From positions 1-12,260 of the forward strand of contig JAFRQC010000180.1 in assembly GCA_017428805.1 (NCBI GenBank): a DNA stretch of 12,260 nucleotides, written 5' to 3'. The position numbers were made by a program, and so were the translations under genes. Of this stretch, positions 1 through 5,744 are shown piece by piece. Under the pieces are notes generated by a model. That model did not search any database and was not told the DNA's origin. It saw only the letters and a list, made by a program, of their open reading frames with translations. Each line of letters opens with the position of its first letter. The stretch's first letter is position 1. The stretch is from Prevotella sp. GTDB lineage: Bacteria > Bacteroidota > Bacteroidia > Bacteroidales > Bacteroidaceae.

Positions 1-53
1 GAAACACAACTCTCCTCATCGGGGAATCTGGAAAAGAAATCTTTGAGCAGCAT
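1..53 (-). CDS. Transposase N-terminus, IS1595-like (partial)
   Basis: An ATG on the minus strand at 53-51 opens a frame that runs off the left edge of the window and encodes MLLKDFFSRFPDEESCV. The phrase FPDEESC after a short amphipathic start resembles the beginning of IS1595-family transposases, which have this segment just before their zinc ribbon and then an ISXO2-like catalytic domain. Only 17 residues are visible, so neither the zinc ribbon nor the catalytic residues can be checked. A TAnnTTTG element lies 18 bp upstream of the ATG, which supports a real gene start. An insertion sequence here would fit the accessory character of the neighbouring 5 kb. Another zinc-ribbon protein is possible. 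Confidence 0.5.
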   Translation of the reverse strand, partial: MLLKDFFSRFPDEESCV

Positions 54-70
54 ATTTACCGGTTTTGCTG

Positions 71-78
71 CAAAAGTA
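71..78 (-). promoter_or_regulatory. Bacteroidota -7 element (TACTTTTG) for the left-edge gene
   Basis: Read on the minus strand, this is TACTTTTG, an exact fit to the Bacteroidota -7 consensus TAnnTTTG, and it points at the ATG at 53. No TTTG is seen at the -33 distance, so only half of the promoter is supported. The DNA from about 79 to 220 is AT-rich and holds no gene that I can see. Confidence 0.4.
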
Positions 79-223
79 CAGGTTTTATTATGCATTCGGA
101 AGGTATTAACATTCTTTAGTCCTTTTATCACCACACAGAACTTTATTTTTACACGGGGAAAATTTAACAATTATTTAGTGCAAAATATATCGGAAATCCT
201 ATATGTATTCGGAGGAAATTAAC

Positions 224-231
224 TACCTTTG
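224..231 (+). promoter_or_regulatory. Bacteroidota -7 element (TACCTTTG) for the 311-1630 gene
   Basis: TACCTTTG matches the Bacteroidota -7 consensus TAnnTTTG and lies 79 bp before the ATG at 311. No good -33 TTTG is present 19-21 bp upstream. The predicted transcript would have a leader of about 70 nt with no strong hairpin and no Shine-Dalgarno site before the start codon. Confidence 0.5.
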
Positions 232-310
232 CAGCCAGATCAACCACACAGTGGAAACCCTATAGTGAAGCGCATCACGAAGGGGAAAAACAAAGAATAA
301 CAAAAGACTT

Positions 311-1630
311 ATGGACTTCAATACAATACTCTCCGGACTGTTTGAAAAGCTTTCCGGTTTCAGCAAAGAACGGCCCCATGCGGGGCAGAAATACAGACTG
401 ATGGGCATCATGGCCGAATACGTGGAGGTGATCCGTCAGCTGCGGACTGAGGTGCTCACACGCGTCAGTCAGGAGGCTCCCATCGACGTGGATATCGACA
501 TCGACTACAGCGAGATGGCCGAGCGGGCGCTGCAGGTGGAACTGCCCGTGAACCTGGAGGGCTGGCAGTCGGACAAGTCGCTCCCCGAGGTGCTGGCCGA
601 GACGGAGGTCGTGGGGCGGATGGATGCCGACGACGCCAAGGCTTTCACCGGTCTGTTTGCCGCCGTGGACAGCCTGAGCCTGCCGCAGCTGGTGCAGATG
701 GCCAACGAGACACTGGGCGAGCTGAACAGCGTGCTGCTGCAGATCGACGCCCAGCTGAAGCGCCGCCACACCAAGGAGGAGTACGTCAGGCTCTACGAGG
801 CCGAGAAGCGCCGCTACATGAGTTCTGGCACACCGGGCAGGGCTATCCGGGCCTTCGATGAGTGGATGGAGCTGTGCGACGGGGCACCGACGCTGGAGAA
901 CATCTATGACTACCGGCTGGAGAAGGTGCTGCACCTGTTTAAGAAGAACGGCGTGAAGGCCGACCACGTTTACCGCGCCACGCACTATAAGGACGAGATC
1001 GACTTCGAGCAGATGGAAGACGAGGCACAACGGAAGTGGGCCTACCGACATTATGCTGCCCTGCGACAGATTACAGACTGGAGGGACGGCTGTCTGGTGC
1101 CCATCCCCCACAAGATCGGGCAGATGTTCTTCCTGGAGCGTCACGAGGAGAACGCCAAGGCGCGTCGCGGGACACTGCTGAGGTATTTGCACAAGATCCA
1201 GATGGTGCAGCAGGAGATGCGACGGCTATTAGAGGCTGAGAGGGGCGGCGAGGGACAGGACGGGCAGCTGAATTATTTCGCGCCGGAGAAGAACCTGAAG
1301 GTGCTGCTGTCGGAGGAGTGGTTTGAGATACACCGCACGGATAAGGGGTACGACCACCGGTGGACGAACGACTTCGTGAATGCGCTGATGGCGTCGGAGC
1401 ACAGGGACTATATCGCCACGGAGTGGGGGAAGAACAAACGGCAGGACTATATCCGTGGGTGCGTGCTGGGGCTGCTGAAAGAGGGCGGCATCATCAAGGG
1501 GAGTATGGACAGCATCGCCAGGAGTGCCGGGGTGTGCGAGAACTACCGCACGTTCAGCAAATACATGGGGCAGTGCCGGCAAGAGCCGTTCGCCCAATGG
1601 CTCCAAGATTATATAACCAAGAAGAAATAG
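311..1630 (+). CDS. Hypothetical 439-aa soluble protein
   Basis: I do not recognise this protein. It has no signal peptide or membrane segment and looks mostly helical and highly charged. Visible landmarks are a strikingly acidic alternating run around residues 57-70 (DVDIDIDYSEMAE), a Lys/Arg-rich helical stretch near 148-170, and a C-terminal block from about residue 330 (LLSEEWFEIHRTDKGYDHRWTN) that looks like a compact domain ending in WLQDYITKKK. Leu/Gln/Glu-rich segments near 120-150 and 290-312 could form coiled coils. The ATG at 311 is the first in frame after a TAnnTTTG element. The gene stands alone: the next gene begins 450 bp downstream, behind a terminator and a new promoter. Codon use is GC-rich like its neighbours. 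The reading frame is confident; the function is unknown. Confidence 0.85.
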   Translation: MDFNTILSGLFEKLSGFSKERPHAGQKYRLMGIMAEYVEVIRQLRTEVLTRVSQEAPIDVDIDIDYSEMAERALQVELPVNLEGWQSDKSLPEVLAETEVVGRMDADDAKAFTGLFAAVDSLSLPQLVQMANETLGELNSVLLQIDAQLKRRHTKEEYVRLYEAEKRRYMSSGTPGRAIRAFDEWMELCDGAPTLENIYDYRLEKVLHLFKKNGVKADHVYRATHYKDEIDFEQMEDEAQRKWAYRHYAALRQITDWRDGCLVPIPHKIGQMFFLERHEENAKARRGTLLRYLHKIQMVQQEMRRLLEAERGGEGQDGQLNYFAPEKNLKVLLSEEWFEIHRTDKGYDHRWTNDFVNALMASEHRDYIATEWGKNKRQDYIRGCVLGLLKEGGIIKGSMDSIARSAGVCENYRTFSKYMGQCRQEPFAQWLQDYITKKK

Positions 1631-1646
1631 GCCTGTGTTTTTTATG

Positions 1647-1788
1647 TCACACAGATCTCACAGATCTCACAGATATTTTTTGCCTTGCAAAGGTTATCTC
1701 AAAGATTTTTATTGATCTCACAGACAGATGCAGCATAGATGCTGCGCCTGCGCAGAGAAAATCTGTGAGATCTGTGAGATCTGTGTGA
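1647..1788. repeat. Perfect 28-bp inverted repeat with 86-nt spacer
   Basis: The left arm at 1647-1674 is the exact reverse complement of the right arm at 1761-1788. Each arm is built from a 9-bp unit; on the plus strand the left arm reads CACAGATCT (1650), CACAGATCT (1659) and CACAGATAT (1668). The spacer holds two nested small hairpins: GCAGCAT/ATGCTGC (1730-1736 with 1739-1745) and CTGCGC/GCGCAG (1742-1747 with 1750-1755). Partial extra copies occur at about 1714-1725 and 1798-1811. The left arm begins 16 bp after the stop codon at 1630, so the transcript would form a long hairpin. It may be a REP- or MITE-like element, or a 3'-end structure. Confidence 0.85.
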
Positions 1789-1824
1789 GATAAAAGCTAT
1801 CTGTGTGAGATATGCGATTGAGGG

Positions 1825-1868
1825 GTGCGATTGAACGGTGAGGAACGTTCGGTCGCACATTTTTTTTT
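1825..1868 (+). terminator. Intrinsic terminator, 13-bp stem plus T-run
   Basis: The stem pairs 1825-1837 (GTGCGATTGAACG) with 1846-1858 (CGTTCGGTCGCAC), and the two T:G positions are wobble pairs in RNA. The loop is the 8 nt GTGAGGAA. An A and nine T residues follow at 1859-1868. It would end transcripts from the 311-1630 gene and shield the cassette downstream. Both arms also carry TGCGA sites, so a protein bound there could affect folding or function. Confidence 0.75.
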
Positions 1869-1925
1869 GAATTCCTTTCCCCCGAAGACAGAGGGACTTC
1901 CAGACATACTGACTTGCGATTGAAA

Positions 1926-1956
1926 ATGCGATTGGAAAAATGTTTTTCAGTCGCAT
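1926..1956 (+). promoter_or_regulatory. Palindrome overlapping the cassette promoter, possible operator
   Basis: Positions 1926-1940 (ATGCGATTGGAAAAA) pair with 1943-1956 (TTTTTCAGTCGCAT) with one bulge and wobble pairs. The palindrome lies directly upstream of the -7 box at 1967 and covers the expected -33 position. It would suit a dimeric regulator. No protein is known to bind it; the role is inferred from position alone. Confidence 0.4.
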
Positions 1957-1966
1957 AATCGCATTC

Positions 1967-1974
1967 TACTTTTG
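1967..1974 (+). promoter_or_regulatory. Bacteroidota -7 element (TACTTTTG) for the cassette
   Basis: TACTTTTG is an exact TAnnTTTG match 108 bp before the antirepressor ATG at 2083. The expected -33 position, 20 bp upstream, holds only a T-run (1943-1947) inside the palindrome, a weak match. Transcription would start near 1980 and could cover the four plus-strand genes to 5724, since no other convincing promoter is seen between them. Confidence 0.5.
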
Positions 1975-1993
1975 CCCCCGAAATCCGGGTTTC

Positions 1994-2070
1994 AAAAAAT
2001 TTAAAAATTAAAAGATTAAAAAATTAAAGAATTAAAAAATTAAAAAGGTAAAAAACTGAAGAATTAAAGA
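1994..2070. repeat. Degenerate A-rich direct repeat (AAAAATTAAA-like)
   Basis: About 75 bp of nearly pure A and T contains irregular copies of an 8-10-bp unit such as AAAAATTAAA and AAAGATTAAA. It forms the untranslated leader directly before the antirepressor ATG. A purine run, AAAGAAAGGG, at 2066-2075 ends 7 nt before the ATG and could aid ribosome binding. A-rich leaders are common in Bacteroidota, but the tandem character suggests repeat slippage. Confidence 0.6.
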
Positions 2071-2082
2071 AAGGGTAAAAGA

Positions 2083-2790
2083 ATGAATGCATTGAGAACT
2101 TTCAATCACGAGATGTTCGGACAGGTCCGGACGATGACGAACGACCGCGGAGAGACTTTCTTCGTGGGTAAGGACGTGGCCGAGGCACTGGGGTACAAGA
2201 ATACCGCCGATGCTATTATTAAGCATGTAGACAAGGAAGATAGGAGCACCATCGCGATTCGCGATTCTGCCTATGAGACCCGAGCTGTGGTCATCAACGA
2301 GAGCGGTCTCTACTCCCTGATCCTCTCCTCGAAACTGGAACAGGCGAAGGCGTTCAAGCGCTGGGTGACCTCGGAGGTGCTGCCGCTGATCCGTCAGACG
2401 GGTACTTACTCGCTGCACCGCAAGCAGATTGAGTCGCTGCATCACCAGATCGAGGCACTGGAACCGAAAGCGGAGTACTGCGACGAGGTGCTCGACAGCG
2501 TGAGTTGCCTGACGACGACGCAAATCGCCAAGGAGCTGTCGATGACGGTGAGCGACCTGACGCGCCTGCTGGAGCACCGGAAGGTGATGTACAAGCAGTC
2601 GGGACAGTGGATGCTCTACGCCGACTACGCCCGCAAGGGTTACGCCAAGAGCCGCACGACCACGCGCCGCGACATCGAGGGTGACATGCACACGTACACA
2701 CGGCTGGTGTGGACCGAGGAGGGCCGACGTTTCATCCATCGCCTCTGTCACGATGAGGAGGTTATGATCACGTTTTTGTTCAGGAACTAA
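2083..2790 (+). CDS. Bro-N / KilAC phage-type antirepressor
   Basis: The N-terminal 110 residues are a Bro-N DNA-binding domain, with FFVGKDVAEALGYKN at 26-40 and a run at 71-109 containing INESGLYSLI, FKRWV and EVLPLIRQTGTY. A short helical linker follows (110-127). Residues 127-222 fit the KilAC antirepressor domain: EPKAEYCDEVLDSV, LTTTQIAKELSM (a helix-turn-helix-like segment), YKQSGQWMLYADYARKGYAKSRT, then HTYTRLVWTEEGRRFIHRL. Proteins of this architecture occur in phages and prophages, where they counter repressors or act as DNA-binding regulators. Length is usual at 235 aa. It is the first gene of the cassette, behind a promoter overlapped by TGCGATTG sites, so control of that promoter is plausible but unproven. 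Confidence 0.9.
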   Translation: MNALRTFNHEMFGQVRTMTNDRGETFFVGKDVAEALGYKNTADAIIKHVDKEDRSTIAIRDSAYETRAVVINESGLYSLILSSKLEQAKAFKRWVTSEVLPLIRQTGTYSLHRKQIESLHHQIEALEPKAEYCDEVLDSVSCLTTTQIAKELSMTVSDLTRLLEHRKVMYKQSGQWMLYADYARKGYAKSRTTTRRDIEGDMHTYTRLVWTEEGRRFIHRLCHDEEVMITFLFRN

Positions 2791-2791
2791 T

Positions 2792-2796
2792 AGGAG
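2792..2796 (+). promoter_or_regulatory. Shine-Dalgarno-like AGGAG before the lysozyme gene
   Basis: AGGAG lies 9 nt before the ATG at 2806, in the 15-bp gap after the antirepressor stop codon. It is one of few clear ribosome binding sites in the window and fixes the lysozyme start. Confidence 0.6.
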
Positions 2797-2805
2797 TATA
2801 AAATT

Positions 2806-3306
2806 ATGAGAGTAAGTGAAATTTGTTTTGAGAAAATCAAGGAGTTTGAGGGTTTGCGGACGGAGGCGTATTACGACGCAGCGGGCGTGTTGACGATCGG
2901 TTACGGCCATACGGGCCACGACGTGAGACCCGGCGACGTGATATCGAAGTACTGGGCGGAACACCTGTTGAAGGCCGACCTGTATGATGTCGAGAAGGCT
3001 GTGGAGAGCCTGGGCGTCGCCAGGACACAGGGGCAGTTTGACGCGCTGGTGTCGTTCGCGTTCAACCTCGGGTTCTATAAGCTGAAGACGTCGTCGCTGC
3101 TGAAGATGATCCGTAACGGCGCGTCGATGCACGCCATTAAGCGGGAGTTCAAGCGCTGGGTGTATGCCGGCGGGAAGCGGCTCAAGGGCCTCGAGAGAAG
3201 ACGTGAGTGGGAGGCCAGGCGGTTCTTCGACTACGACGAACTGGAGGCTATGAAGCGCCGTGACTGGTCAGACTTCCATCATTCCAATAATTCCAATTCC
3301 AATTAG
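2806..3306 (+). CDS. Phage-type lysozyme, GH24 (T4-lysozyme family)
   Basis: This 166-residue protein should cleave the MurNAc-GlcNAc bond of peptidoglycan. Residues 11-35 contain the signature KEFEG, AYYDAAGVLTIGYGHT. E15, D24 and T30 have the same spacing (9, then 6) as the catalytic E11-D20-T26 of T4 lysozyme. The rest, with GQFDALVSFAFNLG at 77-90 and a KGLERRREWEARRFF helix near the end, matches the family. No signal peptide or anchor helix is present and no holin gene is nearby, so how it would reach the wall is unclear. It lies 15 bp after the antirepressor gene behind AGGAG, suggesting one transcript. The tail HHSNNSNSN and the stop codon are made from the arm of a palindromic repeat, so the native C-terminus may have been altered. 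Confidence 0.9.
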   Translation: MRVSEICFEKIKEFEGLRTEAYYDAAGVLTIGYGHTGHDVRPGDVISKYWAEHLLKADLYDVEKAVESLGVARTQGQFDALVSFAFNLGFYKLKTSSLLKMIRNGASMHAIKREFKRWVYAGGKRLKGLERRREWEARRFFDYDELEAMKRRDWSDFHHSNNSNSN

Positions 3307-3427
3307 GAAAATAAGGGTGCCAACTCGCTCTATAGATTATATAACTAATTGATATATAGATAGTTATATATATAATGAGCAGAGTTGGCACGTCAAAAAA
3401 TCAAACTGGAATTGGAATAACTGGAAT
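3281..3427. repeat. Nested palindromic element between lysozyme and DUF3987-like genes
   Basis: The outer arms 3281-3304 and 3404-3427 are inverted copies matching at 21 of 24 positions; both are built from ATTCCAATT-like units. Inside lies a second inverted repeat: GTGCCAACTC (3317-3326) with GAGTTGGCAC (3382-3391), continued by GCTC/GAGC (3327-3330 with 3377-3380) and TATATAACTA/TAGTTATATA (3338-3347 with 3361-3370) around a 13-nt AT-rich centre. It fills most of the 160-bp gap and supplies the lysozyme C-terminus. As RNA it would be a long hairpin; as DNA it could be a palindromic mobile element or a protein-bound AT-rich site. No T-run follows, so it is not a clear terminator. Confidence 0.85.
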
Positions 3428-3466
3428 ACTCAATCAACAGTCATTCATCTAATAAGCAGAAAATCA

Positions 3467-4765
3467 ATGAATTACGACGTTAGTAAACCCTCTGCCCCCA
3501 AGATGCCAAGCCTTGGCAAAGGGACAGAATGTATCAAACTCCTGCTCTCGCAGGCCTCAAAAGATATGCACGAACCGATGGTTCCGATGTTTTTCCCCGT
3601 CCTGGGCGCACACATCAGCGGCGCGGAATTTCAGTATCCTGACAACAGTTGGAAGGAGCCGACGGGGATGATGGCCAATCTTGTGGCAAAAAGTGGCGAC
3701 AACAAGGGTCAATTCCCGGTTCTTGTAGAAGCCATTTGCCGGGATTTCCGTCAGCACGACAAGGCTGAGGAGGACAAATACCGGGAATGGCAGAGTCTCA
3801 GCAAGACCGAGCCCAGCAATAAGAAAAAGACAGCCGAGCCGACCTTGGCCTACTGGTTCCCGCCGGTTGACACGACCAAGCCGGCCTTTATCAAGAACGC
3901 GATTGTGCTCGAGGCGCAGGGTGGTCGCACGCAGTACTTCAACCTGCCTGAAGTGGAGATGGCCGACCAGCTGTGTGGCAGTCACAAACAGGTATCGCTG
4001 ATGTTCCGCAACATCTACGACCGTGCCCGTGCCGGTGCCTTGCGCGCCACAGCTGACGGTATAACGGGCAACCCGATCCTCCGGGCCTGCATTACGATCT
4101 CGTCGAATCCGGACTCAACCCGTAAGTTCTATAAGTACGAGCTGACCAACGGCACATTCGGGCGTATGGTCTTCAGCTTCAAGCCGCGTGGCAACCGCGA
4201 AGGGCGCATCCCCAGGTTGGGAAAGTTCTCCGACGAGTTCTACCAGAAGCTGGATGAGTACCTGGCGCGTCTCGACCTCTGCAAGGGCCGTTACATCATC
4301 CGCCCGCTGAACAAGCTGATCGACGGTCTGGCTGCGGATATGGCGACGCTGGCCGATCTGGCTGACGATGACGTGCTGTTCGAGATGTCGCACCGCTCGC
4401 TGGTGTCGGCCTGGAAGGCGGGCTGCGTGCTCTGGGTGCTCAACAATCAGACGTGGACCAAGGCTATGGGCGAGCTGGTGGAGTGGCTGGTCTATCACGA
4501 CATCTGGAGCAAGATGCAGCTCTTCGCCGATTTGCTGAAGGATACTGACCAACTGCACGAGGCCCAGCGGCGCGGACCTAAGAATATGCTCGATGGCCTG
4601 CCGAACACCTTCAATGAGGCCCAGCTGGAGGCACTACGAACCAGCCTCGGCAAAAGCGCTGAGGGCACGAAGGGACAGTTGGCTAAGTGGGTGTTCCGGA
4701 AGTTCATCACGTACTCGAACCAGACGGGACTGTATAGCAAGACCGAGGAGTACTTGAAAGGGTAA
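3467..4765 (+). CDS. DUF3987-like replication protein with degenerate P-loop
   Basis: This 432-residue soluble protein resembles the DUF3987 (helicase-like) proteins that accompany primases in Bacteroidales mobile regions. The resemblance is in FFPVLGAHISGAEFQYPD (42-59), then NLVAKSGDNKGQFPVLVEAI (71-90), where relatives have a GSGKS-type nucleotide loop, a charged linker (97-125), and FNLPEVEMADQL (158-169) where an acidic Walker B-like site is expected. Here the loop reads SGDNKGQ and lacks the GK[ST] triplet. The C-terminal half (260-430) is helical. Its stop codon overlaps the primase ATG in TAATG, so the two are probably translationally coupled and work together, perhaps in priming or unwinding. 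The family name is a recollection from motif layout, not a search; the frame is certain. Confidence 0.7.
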   Translation: MNYDVSKPSAPKMPSLGKGTECIKLLLSQASKDMHEPMVPMFFPVLGAHISGAEFQYPDNSWKEPTGMMANLVAKSGDNKGQFPVLVEAICRDFRQHDKAEEDKYREWQSLSKTEPSNKKKTAEPTLAYWFPPVDTTKPAFIKNAIVLEAQGGRTQYFNLPEVEMADQLCGSHKQVSLMFRNIYDRARAGALRATADGITGNPILRACITISSNPDSTRKFYKYELTNGTFGRMVFSFKPRGNREGRIPRLGKFSDEFYQKLDEYLARLDLCKGRYIIRPLNKLIDGLAADMATLADLADDDVLFEMSHRSLVSAWKAGCVLWVLNNQTWTKAMGELVEWLVYHDIWSKMQLFADLLKDTDQLHEAQRRGPKNMLDGLPNTFNEAQLEALRTSLGKSAEGTKGQLAKWVFRKFITYSNQTGLYSKTEEYLKG

Positions 4766-5724
4766 TGGATAAGTATGAACTTCAAAAGCTGCGCGATCTC
4801 CCGATAGAGGGGGTCGCGCAGCGACTCGGACTGCGGGTGGTGAGGCATAAGTGTCTGTGTCCGTTTCACGACGACAGCCACCCGAGTCTGTCGTTTTCTG
4901 TCAAGCGCAACAGCTACCGTTGCTTCGTGTGCGGGGCCAGCGGGGGGACGATAGACCTCACGATGAGATACCAGAATATGAGTTTTACCGAGGCGTGCAG
5001 ATGGCTGGCAGATGAGGCAGGGGTAGTGCTGAGCAATCCCTTGATCAGACCCCCTCTGACTCCCCCTACTCAGGGGGAGAACATTCCCCTCCTGAGTAGG
5101 AGGGGCCAGGGGTGGTCTGATCAGCCTCAGACATTCGACCCCAGCCGTTACGAGCGGTTTTTCGAGCGGCCGTGGTTGAATGAGGCAGCAAGACGGTTTT
5201 TGTTCGAGGAGCGCAGGATTGATGCAAGAGTCGTGCGCTGGTGTAGGCTCACGTCGTGGCGGGACAGGCAGGGCGTCGATTGGCTTCAGATACCTTATTA
5301 TAATATGGAGGGTAAGTTGATTGGCGTGCAGAATCGCAACCTCGTACGCGGGGCATCGCCCCGGTTCCGTTTCCCGTCAGGCTCGCAATGCAGCCTCTAT
5401 AATCTGCCGGTGCTGAACCTGCTCAGGCCGGGCGAAGAGCTCTGGATCACCGAGGGCTGCTCCGACTGCTGGGCGATGCTCTCCGCTGGTCACAAGGCCA
5501 TCGCCATCCCCTCGGCCACGTTGCTGACCAAAAAGGATGCAGAACAATTATCCATTATCCATTTTCAATTATCCATTCAATTCCACATGTACCCCGACTG
5601 CGATGCGCCCGGCGAACGTCTCTTCCTCCAGCTGCAGCAACTCCTGCCCGGTCTGGTGCATCATCAGCTGCCGCCCGGCTGCAAGGACTTCAGCGACTAT
5701 TATCTTACAAAAGTCTCACAATAG
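4765..5724 (+). CDS. CHC2 zinc-finger / TOPRIM primase-like protein
   Basis: The N-terminus is a DnaG-type CHC2 zinc finger: C32, H35, C53 and C56 lie in CLCPFHDDSHPSLSF and YRCFVCGASGGTIDL. A helical stretch (72-86) ends that domain. Residues 93-120 are encoded by a palindromic repeat and form a linker. Residues 125-220 resemble the primase core that precedes TOPRIM. The TOPRIM fold shows E230 in LWITEGCSDC and D278/D280 in YPDCDAPGE, the expected metal-binding acids. At 319 aa it lacks the DnaB-binding C-terminus of a full DnaG, as in plasmid- and phage-type primases. Activity would be RNA primer synthesis; the acids and zinc ligands look intact. A second low-complexity repeat encodes QLSIIHFQLSI (261-271) inside TOPRIM. 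The start overlaps the previous stop codon by one base. The stop lies inside a palindrome. Confidence 0.85.
   Translation: MDKYELQKLRDLPIEGVAQRLGLRVVRHKCLCPFHDDSHPSLSFSVKRNSYRCFVCGASGGTIDLTMRYQNMSFTEACRWLADEAGVVLSNPLIRPPLTPPTQGENIPLLSRRGQGWSDQPQTFDPSRYERFFERPWLNEAARRFLFEERRIDARVVRWCRLTSWRDRQGVDWLQIPYYNMEGKLIGVQNRNLVRGASPRFRFPSGSQCSLYNLPVLNLLRPGEELWITEGCSDCWAMLSAGHKAIAIPSATLLTKKDAEQLSIIHFQLSIQFHMYPDCDAPGERLFLQLQQLLPGLVHHQLPPGCKDFSDYYLTKVSQ
5042..5123. repeat. 82-bp palindromic element inside the primase frame
   Basis: The element starts and ends with TGATCA. The arms read TGATCAGACC at 5042-5051 and GGTCTGATCA at 5114-5123, and continue with C-rich/G-rich pairing to an inner stem CTACTCAGG (5066-5074) with CCTGAGTAG (5091-5099). 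It encodes residues 93-120 with no stop codon and sits between the zinc finger and the catalytic domains. C-rich/G-rich palindromes of this kind recur as dispersed repeats in bacterial genomes; here one appears to have been tolerated in frame. Confidence 0.8.
5545..5577. repeat. 12-bp direct repeat CAATTATCCATT in the TOPRIM region
   Basis: CAATTATCCATT occurs at 5545-5556 and again at 5566-5577, a 21-bp (7-codon) period, with a partial ATCCATT between. It encodes the peptide repeat QLSI-IHF-QLSI. The AT-rich composition contrasts with the GC-rich gene around it, suggesting an inserted or expanded simple repeat. Confidence 0.6.
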
Positions 5725-5744
5725 GGACAGTCCCCATTGTGAGA
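5714..5744. repeat. 31-nt palindrome over the primase stop codon
   Basis: Positions 5714-5728 (TCTCACAATAGGGAC) and 5730-5744 (GTCCCCATTGTGAGA) are inverted copies matching at 14 of 15 positions around a single A. The TAG stop at 5722-5724 lies within the left arm. It stands at the border between the accessory genes and the convergent chromosomal operon and could act as a 3'-end hairpin for either strand, though no T-run follows. The remaining bases to 5816 hold no gene. Confidence 0.75.

Larger units (their letters stand above)
1812..1964. repeat. Seven TGCGATTG-like sites in both orientations
   Basis: Exact TGCGATTG occurs four times on the plus strand, at 1813-1820, 1826-1833, 1915-1922 and 1927-1934. 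Related copies on the other strand lie at 1851-1858 (read as GTGCGACC), 1948-1955 (TGCGACTG) and 1957-1964 (ATGCGATT). The sites fall in two clusters, one forming the terminator hairpin at 1825-1858 and the other forming the hairpin at 1926-1956. The second cluster covers the -33 region of the promoter at 1967. This arrangement fits operators for a DNA-binding protein, possibly the adjacent antirepressor or its partner; that role is inference. Confidence 0.6.

Noticed and set aside
275..1192. A 305-codon open frame antisense to the 439-aa gene
   Set aside because: It lies wholly opposite a better gene, has no promoter or start context, and its Leu/Val/His/Gln-rich translation is typical of the reverse of GC-rich coding DNA.
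1647..1676. Short direct repeats considered as a CRISPR array
   Set aside because: The 9-bp units are contiguous with no spacers, form an inverted repeat, and no cas gene is present.
2032..3132. A 366-codon minus-strand frame across the antirepressor and lysozyme genes
   Set aside because: Both sense genes have clear domain motifs; the antisense translation is low-complexity His/Arg/Leu-rich and spans the gap between two real genes.
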